A stretch of DNA of 64,000 nucleotides, from NCBI GenBank assembly GCA_029779645.1, contig JAKPAC010000015.1:56498-120497 (forward strand), written 5' to 3'. The notes below the pieces were generated by a model. The model was not told where the DNA came from, did not search any database, and was given only the letters and a program-made list of their open reading frames with translations. The DNA comes from Actinomycetes bacterium (GTDB lineage Bacteria > Actinomycetota > Actinomycetes > Actinomycetales > Microbacteriaceae). Position numbers and translations under genes: made by a program. Positions 8,994 to 18,788 of this stretch are shown piece by piece (the stretch's first letter is position 1; every line of letters starts with the position of its first letter).

Positions 8994-9038
8994 ATGCGCC
9001 CGAGTGACGCTGGGACAGCTTCTGTCCCACTCGTGTAG
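8994..9038 (+). CDS. Possible leaderless leader peptide of the sdh operon (14 residues)
   Basis: The frame reads MRPSDAGTASVPLV then TAG. Its ATG sits exactly where the TAGGCT box predicts the transcript start, and it ends 17 nt before the sdhC GTG. A hairpin is embedded in its coding sequence. No homologue is recognised. It may be a regulatory upstream frame, or an incidental ATG at the transcript start. Confidence 0.4.
   Translation: MRPSDAGTASVPLV
9001..9033 (+). promoter_or_regulatory. Hairpin in the sdh leader
   Basis: TGGGACAG (9011-9018) pairs with CTGTCCCA (9022-9029) around a 3-nt loop. CGAG (9001-9004) can pair with CTCG (9030-9033) outside a 6-nt bulge. It lies inside the leader frame, so ribosome passage would open it. 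No T-run follows, so it is not an obvious terminator. Confidence 0.5.
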
Positions 9039-9055
9039 AACCAGGGAGGACGGCC

Positions 9056-9493
9056 GTGTCTGCAAGGACGAGCTCGGCACCGTCGATTTCGCAAACCACC
9101 TCAAGCCGCCCCGCAGGCACCCTTTACCGGGGCAGCGAGGGCATGTGGTCGTGGGTGTTGCACCGGATCACGGGGGTGGCGATCTTCTTCTTCCTCCTCG
9201 TGCACGTGCTCGACACCGCACTGATCCGCATCTCGCCTGAGGCGTACAACGCGGTCATCGGCACTTATCAGAACCCGCTGATGGGCCTCGGCGAGGTCGT
9301 GCTCGTCGGAGTCATCGCATTCCACGCGTACAACGGCCTGCGGATCATCCTCGTCGACTTCTGGTCGAAGGGTGCGAAGTACCAGCGCCAGATGTTCTGG
9401 ATCGTGATCGGCCTGTGGGTCGTGACCATGCTGGCGTTCGCCCCGCGCCACCTCATCAACGTCTTCGCACACGCCGCAGGAGGGGGCCAGTAA
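9056..9493 (+). CDS. sdhC: Succinate dehydrogenase cytochrome b556 subunit
   Basis: 145 residues with three membrane helices (about 34-56, 76-98 and 112-132). The conserved WSWVLHRITGVAIFFF opens the first helix, and its Arg/Ser region belongs to the quinone site. A His in FHAYNGLR is the likely haem ligand. SdhC and SdhD anchor the catalytic SdhA/SdhB pair in the plasma membrane and pass electrons to menaquinone. The GTG start follows GGGAGGA. The stop overlaps the sdhD start (TAATG). Confidence 0.93.
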   Translation: MSARTSSAPSISQTTSSRPAGTLYRGSEGMWSWVLHRITGVAIFFFLLVHVLDTALIRISPEAYNAVIGTYQNPLMGLGEVVLVGVIAFHAYNGLRIILVDFWSKGAKYQRQMFWIVIGLWVVTMLAFAPRHLINVFAHAAGGGQ

Positions 9494-9948
9494 TGACTGC
9501 TGACACCATCGCCGCACCCCGAAGCTCGCACACCGCCCCTCGCAAGAGCGGCGTGAACTGGGAGAAGTGGGGCTGGCTCTACATGCGCGTCTCCGGCGTG
9601 CTCCTCGTCGTGCTGATCTTCGGCCACCTGTTCATCAACCTGATGACCAACGACGGCATCAGCCAGCTCGACTTCGCGTTCGTCGCCGGCAAGTTCGCCA
9701 CGCCGTTCTGGCAGTGGTGGGATGTCGCCATGCTGTGGCTCGCGCTCATCCACGGCGCGAACGGCATGCGCACCATCGTGAACGACTACGTGACGGGTCG
9801 CACGCTGCGCGGCACCCTGCTGTGGGCGATCGGACTCGCCGCGGGCATCCTGATCATCCTCGGCACGCTCGTCGTATTCACCTTCGACCCCTGCCTCGGG
9901 GTCAACGAGCAGAGCTCGCTCTGGGAGATGTGCCAGGCCGTCGCCTAG
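9493..9948 (+). CDS. sdhD: Succinate dehydrogenase hydrophobic membrane anchor subunit
   Basis: 151 residues counted from the ATG at 9493, which overlaps the sdhC stop by 1 bp. Three membrane helices lie near 31-51, 74-96 and 106-128. [17 protein letters not shown], ahead of the last helix, is typical of SdhD and supplies the haem His. An in-frame upstream extension is possible but would run back through sdhC, so it is rejected. Forms the quinone-reducing membrane dimer with SdhC. Confidence 0.93.
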   Translation: MTADTIAAPRSSHTAPRKSGVNWEKWGWLYMRVSGVLLVVLIFGHLFINLMTNDGISQLDFAFVAGKFATPFWQWWDVAMLWLALIHGANGMRTIVNDYVTGRTLRGTLLWAIGLAAGILIILGTLVVFTFDPCLGVNEQSSLWEMCQAVA

Positions 9949-9995
9949 GCACTCCCCCGCATCCTGAACTCAAGAGAAAGCTGACAGGACAGACT

Positions 9996-11801
9996 GTGAC
10001 GACCGACACCACCGGCTCGACCGTGAAGAACGGCGTGCACTACCACCAGTTCGACGTCGTGATCGTTGGCGCCGGCGGCGCCGGCATGCGCGCGGCCATC
10101 GAGGCCGGACCCGGCGCCAAGACCGCGGTCATCAGCAAGCTGTACCCGACCCGCTCGCACACCGGTGCGGCGCAGGGCGGCATGGCTGCGGCCCTCGCCA
10201 ACGTCGAGGAAGACTCGTGGGAGTGGCACACCTTCGACACCGTCAAGGGCGGCGACTACCTCGTCGACCAGGATGCTGCCGAGATCCTCGCCAAGGAGGC
10301 CATCGACGCGGTCATCGACCTCGAGAACATGGGCCTGCCCTTCAACCGGACGCCGGACGGCAAGATCGACCAGCGTCGCTTCGGCGGGCACACCTCCGAC
10401 CACGGCAAGGCGCCGGTTCGCCGCGCCTGCTACGCGGCCGACCGCACCGGGCACATGATCCTGCAGACGCTGTTCCAGAACTGCGTCCGGCTCGGCATCA
10501 ACTTCTTCAACGAGTTCTACGTGCTCGACCTGATCACCGTGCAGGGCGAGAACGGCGGCACCCAGGTCGCCGGCGTCGTCGCATACGACCTGTCGACGGG
10601 CGAGCTGCACGTCTTCCAGGCGAAGTCGATCATCTTCGCCACCGGTGGCTTCGGCAAGATCTTCAAGACCACCTCGAACGCGCACACCCTCACCGGCGAC
10701 GGCGTGGGCATCGTCTGGCGCAAGGGCCTCCCCCTGGAAGACATGGAGTTCTTCCAGTTCCACCCGACGGGCCTGGCCGGCCTCGGCATCCTGCTCACCG
10801 AAGGCGCGCGCGGCGAGGGCGCGATCCTGCGCAACGCCAGCGGCGAGCGCTTCATGGAGCGCTACGCCCCCACCATCAAGGACCTCGCTCCCCGCGACAT
10901 CGTCGCGCGCTGCATGGTCCAGGAGGTGGCGGAGGGCCGCGGCGCCGGGCCGAACAAGGACTACGTGCTGCTCGACTGCACGCACCTCGGCGCGGAGGTC
11001 CTCGAGACCAAGCTCCCCGACATCACCGAGTTCGCCCGCACCTACCTCGGCGTCGACCCGGTCGTCGAGCCCGTGCCGGTCATGCCCACCGCGCACTACG
11101 CGATGGGCGGCATCCCCACGAACACGAACGCCGAGGTCCTCAGCGACAACGACACGATCGTGCCCGGCCTGTACGCGGCCGGCGAGTGCGCCTGCGTCTC
11201 GGTGCACGGCTCGAACCGTCTCGGCACCAACTCGCTGCTCGACATCAACGTGTTCGGCAAGCGCGCCGGGCGCAACGCCGTCGAGTACTCGAAGAACGCC
11301 GAGTTCGTCGAGCTGCCCGAGGACCCCGCCGCCGGCGTGCGCGGGATGCTCGACGCGATCCGCAACAGCAAGGGCACCGAGCGCGTCTCGGTGCTGCGCA
11401 AGACGCTGCAGGACGAGATGGACCGCAACGCGCAGGTGTTCCGCACCGACGCCTCGCTCGAGCACGTCACCGGCGTGATCCGCGAGCTGCGCGAGCGCTA
11501 CCAGAACGTCTCGGTCGACGACAAGGGCAAGCGGTTCAACACCGACCTGCTCGAGGCGATCGAGCTGGGCTTCCTGCTCGACCTCGCCGAGGTCGTCGTC
11601 TACTCGGCCCGCAACCGCAAGGAGAGCCGCGGCGGCCACATGCGCGACGACTTCCCCGAGCGCGACGACGAGCAGTACATGAAGCACACGATGGCATACC
11701 TCTCGGGCGATGCGCACTCGGCCAACGCGGCCGACCACATCCGCCTCGACTGGAAGCCCGTCGTGATCACCCGTTACCAGCCCATGGAGAGGAAGTACTG
11801 A
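9996..11801 (+). CDS. sdhA: Succinate dehydrogenase flavoprotein subunit
   Basis: 601 residues from the GTG at 9996, which follows an AGGAC site. It oxidises succinate to fumarate on covalently bound FAD. The Rossmann motif [13 protein letters not shown] is near 20-32. [12 protein letters not shown] near 50-61 holds the flavinylated His. HPTG and RGEGA lie in the capping/active-site region, and the SdhA-type [15 protein letters not shown] is near 405. The stop overlaps the sdhB ATG (ATGA-type coupling). The four genes form the complete complex II operon. Confidence 0.97.
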   Translation: MTTDTTGSTVKNGVHYHQFDVVIVGAGGAGMRAAIEAGPGAKTAVISKLYPTRSHTGAAQGGMAAALANVEEDSWEWHTFDTVKGGDYLVDQDAAEILAKEAIDAVIDLENMGLPFNRTPDGKIDQRRFGGHTSDHGKAPVRRACYAADRTGHMILQTLFQNCVRLGINFFNEFYVLDLITVQGENGGTQVAGVVAYDLSTGELHVFQAKSIIFATGGFGKIFKTTSNAHTLTGDGVGIVWRKGLPLEDMEFFQFHPTGLAGLGILLTEGARGEGAILRNASGERFMERYAPTIKDLAPRDIVARCMVQEVAEGRGAGPNKDYVLLDCTHLGAEVLETKLPDITEFARTYLGVDPVVEPVPVMPTAHYAMGGIPTNTNAEVLSDNDTIVPGLYAAGECACVSVHGSNRLGTNSLLDINVFGKRAGRNAVEYSKNAEFVELPEDPAAGVRGMLDAIRNSKGTERVSVLRKTLQDEMDRNAQVFRTDASLEHVTGVIRELRERYQNVSVDDKGKRFNTDLLEAIELGFLLDLAEVVVYSARNRKESRGGHMRDDFPERDDEQYMKHTMAYLSGDAHSANAADHIRLDWKPVVITRYQPMERKY

Positions 11802-12580
11802 TGTCGAACGCACTCGTCGAACCAGACGCCGTTGCAAAGCTCTCGGAGGCTGACGAGACGGGCGTGCAATCGTTCCTCGTCACGTTCATCATTCGTCGCT
11901 TCGACCCCGAATTCGATGAAGAGCCCCGCTGGGTCGACTACGACGTGGAGCTGCACTCGACCGACCGCGTGCTCGACGCGCTGCACAAGATCAAGTGGGA
12001 GGTGGACGGCTCGCTGAGCTTCCGCCGCTCCTGTGCACACGGCATCTGCGGCTCGGACGCCATGCGCATCAACGGCCGCAACCGCCTCGCCTGCAAGACG
12101 CTGATCAAGGACCTCGACCTGTCGAAGCCGATCTACGTCGAGGCGATCAAGGGCCTGCCGCTCGAGAAGGACCTCATCGTCGACATGGAGCCGTTCTTCG
12201 CCTCCTACCGCGAGGTGCAGCCGTTCCTGATCTCGAAGTCGTCGCCCGACAAGGGCAAGGAGCGCACGCAGACCGTCGCCGAGCGCGAGCGCTTCGACGA
12301 CACGACCAAGTGCATCCTCTGCGCGGCATGCACTTCGTCGTGCCCCGTGTTCTGGACGGACGGCCAGTACTTCGGCCCCGCCGCCATCGTCAACGCGCAC
12401 CGCTTCATCTTCGACTCGCGCGACGACGAGGCGAAGGTTCGCCTCGACATCCTCAACGACAAGGAAGGCGTGTGGCGGTGCCGCACCACCTTCAACTGCA
12501 CCGAGGCATGCCCCCGTGGCATCCAGGTCACGCAGGCGATCGCCGAGGTCAAGCAGGCCATCCTCGCAGGCAACCGCTAG
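11801..12580 (+). CDS. sdhB: Succinate dehydrogenase iron-sulfur subunit
   Basis: 259 residues. The [2Fe-2S] cysteines are in RRSCAHGICGSDAM plus the later LAC (about 76-96). The [4Fe-4S]/[3Fe-4S] cysteines lie in CILCAACTSSCP and CTEACPRGI (about 168-235). It carries electrons from the SdhA flavin to the quinone site. The ATG at 11801 overlaps the sdhA stop. A perfect 15-bp terminator hairpin begins 11 nt after its stop. Confidence 0.97.
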   Translation: MSNALVEPDAVAKLSEADETGVQSFLVTFIIRRFDPEFDEEPRWVDYDVELHSTDRVLDALHKIKWEVDGSLSFRRSCAHGICGSDAMRINGRNRLACKTLIKDLDLSKPIYVEAIKGLPLEKDLIVDMEPFFASYREVQPFLISKSSPDKGKERTQTVAERERFDDTTKCILCAACTSSCPVFWTDGQYFGPAAIVNAHRFIFDSRDDEAKVRLDILNDKEGVWRCRTTFNCTEACPRGIQVTQAIAEVKQAILAGNR

Positions 12581-12590
12581 CACCACCCTC

Positions 12591-12632
12591 GACGCGGCGG
12601 CACCGGACTCTCGGGTTCGGTGCCGCCGCGTC
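12591..12632 (+). terminator. Terminator of sdhCDAB
   Basis: GACGCGGCGGCACCG (12591-12605) pairs perfectly with CGGTGCCGCCGCGTC (12618-12632) around a 12-nt loop, just after the sdhB stop. It has a TCT tail only, as is common for high-GC intrinsic terminators. Confidence 0.85.
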
Positions 12633-12681
12633 TCTGCGCCCGCCCGCGCGTGCGCTCGGCGCGCTCGGCACTCGGGCTCGC

Positions 12682-12687
12682 TAGGCT
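12682..12687 (+). promoter_or_regulatory. Leaderless -10 box of the YihY/BrkB gene
   Basis: TAGGCT lies 7 nt before the GTG at 12695. It decides the start: an upstream in-frame ATG at 12620 overlaps the sdh terminator and is upstream of this box. Confidence 0.6.
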
Positions 12688-12694
12688 GGCCGAT

Positions 12695-13981
12695 GTGTCA
12701 GAGAAGAGCCGGCAGGGAGCGGGCGCGCCCGAGGCGGCCCTCGCCGACGTCGACGACGCCGCGCGCACGCACGAGCCGGCCGACTTCGAGGATTCCCTGC
12801 GCGAGCGCGTGGAAGACACCGAGCTGCGAGTCGAGGACGCCGAGACGTCGCTGCGCGACCGCTTCGGCCAGCCGATCGCGAGAGCCACAGAACTCACCAA
12901 GGCCACGCTCGCCTGGTTTCCCGTGCGGGTGTGGCGCCACTTCCTGCAGCACAACGGTTTCCTCCTCTCGGCCGGCGTCAGCTATCAGGCCCTCTTCGCC
13001 GTGTTCGCCGCGATCTACGTCGCGTTCGCCACCGCGGGCATCTGGCTGGGCGGCAGCCCCGCCGCGGTGAACGCGCTGATCACGCTGATCAACGGGTACA
13101 TCCCCGGCCTGATCAGCGAGTCGGGCGGCGTGATCACCCCGGAGGAGGCATCCGCCATCGCCAGCGACTCGGCGAGCGGACTCGTGCTCAGCGGTCTCAT
13201 CGCGCTTGGCGCGCTGGTGTGGACCGCGATCGGCTGGGTCACGTTCGCGCGCCGTGCCGTCCGCGATGCGTTCGGCCTCGCGCGCGACCAGCGCAACTAC
13301 TTCTTCCTCAAGGCGCGTGATCTGCTCGCCGCGCTGATGTTCGGCGTGGCACTCCTGGTGGGCGGCACGCTCAGCGCGGTCGGCTCGATCGCGCTCGACA
13401 ACGTGCTCGGGATCTTCGACGTCACCATCGACTCGTCCGTCGTCGACGGACTGGTCCGCGTCGGCACCGGCGCCGTGTCGCTCGCGCTGAACACGGTCGC
13501 CCTCGCCGCGCTGTTCCGCTTCCTCACCGGCGCCTCGCTGTCGTGGCGCGCCGTCTGGCCCGGCGCGCTCGTCGGGGGCGGGGCCCTGACCGTGCTCCAG
13601 CTCGGTACCGGCCTGCTCCTGCGCTACACCCCCTCGAACCCGCTGCTGGTGACCTTCGCGTTCTTCGTGGGGCTGCTGCTGTGGTTCCGCCTGCAGAGCG
13701 TGGTGATGCTGATCGCCGCGTCGTGGGTCGCGATCGCGGCCGTCGACAAGCACGTGCCGCTGACCCACCAGAGCGACGCCGAACGTGCCGCGCTCGAGCA
13801 TCAGGCGCTGAAGATCGCCGCCAACGTGCACCTTCGCGACGCGCACGCGGCGCGCGAGCGCGCGCCCTGGTACCGCGTGCCGGCCGCGGATCGTGCGCTG
13901 CGGGCCGCCGAAGCGGAGCTGGAGCGACTCGAGGCATCCACGCCCGCGCCGGGCGCAAAGCCCAGCAGCCTGTTCGAGTGA
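12695..13981 (+). CDS. YihY/BrkB-family inner membrane protein
   Basis: 428 residues from the GTG at 12695. The N-terminal ~70 residues are acidic and helical. About six membrane segments follow, starting with FLLSAGVSYQALFAVFAAIY, the usual opening of the YihY/BrkB (formerly RNase BN) family. A charged cytoplasmic tail rich in Ala/Glu/Arg ends the protein. The molecular role of the family is unknown; older serum-resistance and RNase BN labels should not be used. It stands alone between sdhB and xth, each with its own promoter. Confidence 0.85.
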   Translation: MSEKSRQGAGAPEAALADVDDAARTHEPADFEDSLRERVEDTELRVEDAETSLRDRFGQPIARATELTKATLAWFPVRVWRHFLQHNGFLLSAGVSYQALFAVFAAIYVAFATAGIWLGGSPAAVNALITLINGYIPGLISESGGVITPEEASAIASDSASGLVLSGLIALGALVWTAIGWVTFARRAVRDAFGLARDQRNYFFLKARDLLAALMFGVALLVGGTLSAVGSIALDNVLGIFDVTIDSSVVDGLVRVGTGAVSLALNTVALAALFRFLTGASLSWRAVWPGALVGGGALTVLQLGTGLLLRYTPSNPLLVTFAFFVGLLLWFRLQSVVMLIAASWVAIAAVDKHVPLTHQSDAERAALEHQALKIAANVHLRDAHAARERAPWYRVPAADRALRAAEAELERLEASTPAPGAKPSSLFE

Positions 13982-13999
13982 TCCCCGCCGGGCACTGCC

Positions 14000-14005
14000 T
14001 AGACT
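14000..14005 (+). promoter_or_regulatory. Leaderless -10 box of xth
   Basis: TAGACT ends 6 nt before the ATG at 14012. The same hexamer and spacing recur before trpS and the acetyltransferase gene. Confidence 0.7.
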
Positions 14006-14011
14006 TGAGGC

Positions 14012-14851
14012 ATGTCTGCGCTGCGCCTCGCCTCTGTCAACGTCAACGGGATCCGGGCGGCGGTGCGCAACGGGATGCACGACTGGCTCGCCGGCGCGGG
14101 CGTCGACATCCTGACGCTGCAGGAGGTCCGGGCGACCGCCGCCGACCTGGCGCTGGCGCTGCCGGACTGGCACCTCGAGAACGACGAGTCGCACACCAAG
14201 GGCCGCTCCGGCGTGGCCATCGCGAGTCGCGTGGCGCCCGTGGCGGTGCGCAGGGGTCTCGGCGACGAGACCGTCGACTCGGCGGGACGCTGGATCGAGG
14301 CGGATTTCGAGATCGACGGCCGCACGGTCTGCGTCGTGAGCGCCTATGTGCACTCGGGCGAGGTCGACACCCCGAAGCAGGACGCGAAATGGCTGTTTCT
14401 GGATGCCATGACCGTGCGTCTGAACGAGCTCGCCGTCGAGCGGCCGCTGTCGGTCGTCACCGGTGACCTGAATGTCGGGCACCGCGAGCTCGACATCCGC
14501 AACTGGAAGGGCAACGTGAAGCGCGCCGGGTTCCTCCCCCGCGAGCGCGCATACTTCGACCGCTTCATGGGCGAGCTCGGCGCCGAGGTGACGGCCGTCG
14601 ACGGCTCGGTGGGCACCGGGCTCGGCTGGATCGACGTCGGGCGCACCCACGCCGGTGAGGTCGAGGGCCCCTACACCTGGTGGTCGCAGCGCGGGAAGGC
14701 CTTCGACAACGACACCGGGTGGCGCATCGACTACCACATCGCCACGCCCGCCCTCGCGGCGCTGGCGAGCGACTACCACGTGGTGCGCGCTGCGGCGTAC
14801 GACCAGCGCTGGAGCGACCACGCCCCCGTGGTCGCCGACTACGCGCTGTAG
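14012..14851 (+). CDS. xth: Exodeoxyribonuclease III (AP endonuclease)
   Basis: 279 residues, normal for ExoIII. It cuts 5' of abasic sites and has 3'-5' exonuclease activity in base excision repair. Motifs: VNVNGIRAA near 9 (Asn ligand), LQEVRA near 36 (metal-binding Glu), GDLNVGH near 152 (catalytic Asp/Asn) and WSDHAPV near 268 (catalytic His). The start codon is set by the leaderless TAGACT box. A compact hairpin follows the stop directly. Confidence 0.94.
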   Translation: MSALRLASVNVNGIRAAVRNGMHDWLAGAGVDILTLQEVRATAADLALALPDWHLENDESHTKGRSGVAIASRVAPVAVRRGLGDETVDSAGRWIEADFEIDGRTVCVVSAYVHSGEVDTPKQDAKWLFLDAMTVRLNELAVERPLSVVTGDLNVGHRELDIRNWKGNVKRAGFLPRERAYFDRFMGELGAEVTAVDGSVGTGLGWIDVGRTHAGEVEGPYTWWSQRGKAFDNDTGWRIDYHIATPALAALASDYHVVRAAAYDQRWSDHAPVVADYAL

Positions 14852-14871
14852 CGGCGCGGCTCGCCGCGCCG
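14852..14871 (+). terminator. Hairpin directly after xth
   Basis: CGGCGCGG (14852-14859) pairs with CCGCGCCG (14864-14871) around the loop CTCG, starting at the base after the stop codon. No T-run. Confidence 0.6.
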
Positions 14872-14930
14872 TCGGCGCGCGCAGCGCCGTCACACCCGCG
14901 GCCCGCGCCGGCGGCGCCCGGCGCGCTCAG

Positions 14931-15947
<1,017 letters not shown>

Positions 15948-16029
15948 CCCGGCACCACCACCCCGCACGCATCGCCCCGCACCCACAGCCCGGCACCCGG
16001 CGCCCCGCACGCACAACCCGGCCGCACAG

Positions 16030-16047
16030 CCCGTGCGCTCGCACGGG
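16030..16047 (+). terminator. Possible terminator between trpS and the acetyltransferase
   Basis: CCCGTGC (16030-16036) pairs with GCACGGG (16041-16047) around GCTC, 82 nt after the trpS stop. The surrounding sequence is rich in CCCGCAC copies, so it may simply be repeat-derived. Confidence 0.4.
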
Positions 16048-16079
16048 TCGCGACGGCGTGCGGGTCGCGGCTTCGCACG

Positions 16080-16085
16080 TAGACT
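16080..16085 (+). promoter_or_regulatory. Leaderless -10 box of the GNAT gene
   Basis: TAGACT ends 6 nt before the GTG at 16092. Confidence 0.65.
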
Positions 16086-16091
16086 CGTGCG

Positions 16092-16673
16092 GTGATTCCC
16101 GTGACCCTGCACACAGACCGGCTCGTGCTCAGCATCCCCACGTCGGCCGATATCGACGCGATCTTCGAGATCTGCCAGGACCCCGAGGTGCAGCGGTGGA
16201 CGACCGTGCCGTCGCCCTATCGCCGCGAGCACGCCGTCGGCTTCGTCGAGCGCGTCGTGGCGCCCGGCTGGGACGAGGGACGCGAGACCACCTGGGCCCT
16301 GCGCCTGAACGGCGAACTGATCGGCGTGCTCGCGCTCTTCGGCATCGCGGATGGCAAGGCCGAGCTCGGCTATTGGATGAGCCCGGCGCACCGGCGCCGC
16401 GGGCTGCTGCACGAGGCGTGCCGGGCGGTGGTGGACTTCGGCTTCGCGAGCAGCGAGCGCGGTCAGGGCATCGGCCTCGAGCGCATCAGCTGGCGAGCCC
16501 TGGCCGACAACATCGGCTCGGCCTCCGTCGCCCGCTCGCTCGGTTTCCGCTTCGAGGGGATCATCCGCCTCGGCACCGTGGCGAAGGACGGCGCCCGCGT
16601 CGACGAGTGGGTCGCCGGCCTGCTTCGCACCGACGACCGCACCCCGGTGGCGTGGAGCGTGCTCCCCGGCTGA
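16092..16673 (+). CDS. GNAT acetyltransferase, RimJ/RimL-like
   Basis: 193 residues. It opens with a TDRLVLSIPTSADIDAIFEI-type strand and helix typical of the RimJ/RimL branch. ELGYWMSPAHRRRGLLHEA near 95-113 is the acetyl-CoA pyrophosphate-binding loop (R/Q-x-x-G-x-A type). LGFRFEGIIRLG near 153 follows. It would transfer acetyl from acetyl-CoA to an amine, perhaps a protein N-terminus or a small molecule; the substrate is not evident. Monocistronic under its own leaderless promoter. Confidence 0.85.
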   Translation: MIPVTLHTDRLVLSIPTSADIDAIFEICQDPEVQRWTTVPSPYRREHAVGFVERVVAPGWDEGRETTWALRLNGELIGVLALFGIADGKAELGYWMSPAHRRRGLLHEACRAVVDFGFASSERGQGIGLERISWRALADNIGSASVARSLGFRFEGIIRLGTVAKDGARVDEWVAGLLRTDDRTPVAWSVLPG

Positions 16674-16997
16674 GCCGCGTGCCCCCGACCGCGCCCCACG
16701 ACGCGGCACGACACGGCACGGCACGTCACGGCACGGCACGGCACGGCACGGCACACTGCGGCACGGTGCGGTGCGGCACGACACGCTTGCGGGCGACGGT
16801 CCCGCCCAGCCCCAGAACGGCGAAAGGCACAGCTTGCCGTCCCGTCCAGCCCGGCGTCCGACCTCCGATACGACTCGCGGACCTGGAATGCCAGGCACCG
16901 GACAGGAGTCGCCGAACATTGGTGGTCGAACATGGCTCGCCGAACACCGGTTGCCGGCCACAGGTCGCCAAACGCCCCGCGCCTGGCGTCGCGATGA
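16674..16997. other. Intergenic stretch with a decayed GGCAC repeat and no gene
   Basis: This 324-bp gap lies between the GNAT gene and the convergent DUF222/HNH gene. Its left third is the pentamer repeat listed separately. The right part holds loosely repeated CGCCGAAC/GTCGAAC words near 16910-16950. I see no convincing start codon with a ribosome site, RNA gene or terminator. Confidence 0.6.
16701..16785. repeat. GGCAC pentamer microsatellite
   Basis: About 16 near-consecutive copies of a 5-bp unit (GGCAC with GACAC, GTCAC and GTGCG variants). The purest run is at 16728-16753. It lies in non-coding DNA and probably arises from replication slippage. Confidence 0.85.
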
Positions 16998-18503
16998 TCA
17001 GAACGGCGGCGGATCATCGGCGGCGCCACTTGGCGGTACGCGATCTTCGGCATCACTCTCGGCCGTGTTGCCGGCGTTCGCGTGCGCGAACGCGCGGTTC
17101 CAGTCCGCGTCGGGGCGGAACATCACCGAGCTGGTCGGGATGTCTGGGTACCTGTGCCCCGCGGGGCTGGTCCATTCCAGGATGCCGCCGGGCTGCTGCA
17201 CCACCGACCAGGCGGTCGCATGCTTGAGCGTGTGGTGCCTCCGGCACAGGTGCGCGAGGTTGTCTTCGCGGGTCTGCCCGCCGAGCGCGAAATCGATCGT
17301 GTGATCGAGGTCGGCGCGATGCGCCGGCTGCCGACACCCGGGGAACCGGCAGTGCTGGTCACGCACCCGAAGGGTGCGCTTGAGCTCGACGCTCGGGGTG
17401 TATCGGTCGACGGCGAGCACCGCGCCGGTGATCGGGTGCGTCAGCACCCGATCCCACCCGGGTGCCGTGCCCGCGAGGAGGCGGGCGGTGTCGGCATCCA
17501 CCGGGGCCATGCCCGTCAACGTCGCCGGGGCGCCGCCGTGCCCGAGCAGCGACAGCACCGGCACCTGCAGTTGCACGCGCGCACGGATCGACCCGATCCC
17601 GGCGGGGCCCAGGTGCGCGGCAGGGTCGCCGGTGAGCCCAAGATCGCCGAACGCGTCGGCCCGGCGCTGATCCTTTGTGCGCGTATCCGGCAGAGGCTCC
17701 GAGCCGAGCCCCTCGCCATCACCCTCGTGCCACGCAACGCGTACACCGGCAGGAGCACGATCCGCATCGCCGGCACCGGTACCGGCACCGGCACCATCGC
17801 GACCGCCAGGGCTGCTCATGCTTCCGCGCCGAGTCCCGCCATTCATGCCTGCGGCTTCGGTGTGCTCCACGAACTGGTTGAGACGGTCCATGATCCCGTT
17901 CGCGACGACGGTCGGGATGATCGCGAGCAGCTCGGACATCCCATCCGGCAGCTCCGTCACCCACACACCCCTCCGGGCCGCCGCACCCTCGTGACGCTCC
18001 TTCAGCGAACGCGGCTGCAGGCGCTCTGCCACCATCCGGGCGAACGGACGCAGACGAGACGGCGCCTCACACTCGGCGAACGGGATGACGGAGTCCTCAT
18101 ACACGGCCCGCGACTCGGCATCCGGAAGATGCGCGCCCTCATCGACGATCACACCGACATGCCCACGAAAGACCCGCCCCTCCCGCACCGCGGCCAAGGT
18201 GCCAGGAAAATCGCGCACCAGCGCCTCCGCCGCCGCCATCCGCCGCTGCACCGTGCGATCACTGACCCGCAGCGCCGCCGCGAACTCAGCCGCAATCGAG
18301 CGAAACGCCATCTCAGACGAACGACCGTTCGGTCCACAACGCACCGCAACCTCCCCAGCAAGCTGGGAGGCCTCGTGCAGAATCTTCGCCTCTTCGGCGT
18401 ACCGGGCGCCATCCTCGACCTGCAAACGCAACAGGCGGGACCGATGCGCCTCAAGCCGGGCCAGCTCGGCCGGACTCGCATCACCTGCATTGGTGGGTTT
18501 CAT
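16998..18503 (-). CDS. DUF222 domain protein with C-terminal HNH endonuclease domain
   Basis: 501 residues. The N-terminal ~300 residues match the actinobacterial DUF222 (13E12-like) family, helical with a possible HTH near 70-85 (SDRTVQRRMAAAEALV). The C-terminal part has an HNH nuclease core: CRFPGCRQPAHRADLDH near 405-421, then NLAHLCRRHHTLKH. The CxxC-type zinc cysteines and catalytic His are present. Such proteins are abundant, repetitive family members in Microbacteriaceae and mycobacteria; their function is unproven and mobile-element origins are suspected. A Gly/Ala-rich low-complexity insert lies in the middle. Confidence 0.85.
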   Translation of the reverse strand: MKPTNAGDASPAELARLEAHRSRLLRLQVEDGARYAEEAKILHEASQLAGEVAVRCGPNGRSSEMAFRSIAAEFAAALRVSDRTVQRRMAAAEALVRDFPGTLAAVREGRVFRGHVGVIVDEGAHLPDAESRAVYEDSVIPFAECEAPSRLRPFARMVAERLQPRSLKERHEGAAARRGVWVTELPDGMSELLAIIPTVVANGIMDRLNQFVEHTEAAGMNGGTRRGSMSSPGGRDGAGAGTGAGDADRAPAGVRVAWHEGDGEGLGSEPLPDTRTKDQRRADAFGDLGLTGDPAAHLGPAGIGSIRARVQLQVPVLSLLGHGGAPATLTGMAPVDADTARLLAGTAPGWDRVLTHPITGAVLAVDRYTPSVELKRTLRVRDQHCRFPGCRQPAHRADLDHTIDFALGGQTREDNLAHLCRRHHTLKHATAWSVVQQPGGILEWTSPAGHRYPDIPTSSVMFRPDADWNRAFAHANAGNTAESDAEDRVPPSGAADDPPPF

Positions 18504-18609
18504 GACCCTATTCTCACCGGAGCCACGGACATTCAACCGGATAATCGCATACCTGTGGAGAACTTCTTTCGAAAACATATTCCGTTCATTGCACGGCGGC
18601 AGGGCCGGC

Positions 18610-18634
18610 GGCGGGCCCAGCAGCAGGGCCCGCC
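18610..18634 (-). terminator. Hairpin downstream of glpK
   Basis: GGCGGGCCC (18610-18618) pairs with GGGCCCGCC (18626-18634) around AGCAGCA. It lies 154 nt past the glpK stop, so its role as the operon terminator is uncertain. Confidence 0.4.
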
Positions 18635-18666
18635 AGCAGCTGCCGGCAACAGGGCCCGCCAGCAGC
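18624..18666. repeat. 17-bp direct repeat
   Basis: CAGGGCCCGCCAGCAGC occurs at 18624-18640 and again at 18650-18666, a 26-bp period, in the spacer after glpK. Confidence 0.75.
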
Positions 18667-18788
18667 GCGCCCCGCAGCAGCGCCACAGGCCCGCGCCCAC
18701 CGGCCAGCGCCCGGCGACACTCACGCGGCGGCAGCAGCGCCCCGCGGCAGCGACCCCAGCTGCATGCCCGAATCCGGCCACGCCCCGC

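Larger units (their letters stand above)
18504..18788. other. Intergenic region with an AT-rich patch and GC-rich repeats
   Basis: 18540-18592 is unusually AT-rich (ATAATCGCATACC, AAAACATATTCC) and may hold the promoter of the DUF222/HNH gene. 18598-18788 is made of CAGCAG/GGGCCCGCC words, including the hairpin and direct repeat listed separately. No gene is supported. Confidence 0.5.

Noticed and set aside
6340..9240. A 966-codon plus-strand open frame opposite the BMP and manC genes
   Set aside because: High-GC coding DNA leaves long open frames on the other strand. The product is low-complexity (His/Val/Asp/Gly-rich), matches nothing, and the minus-strand genes here are clear.
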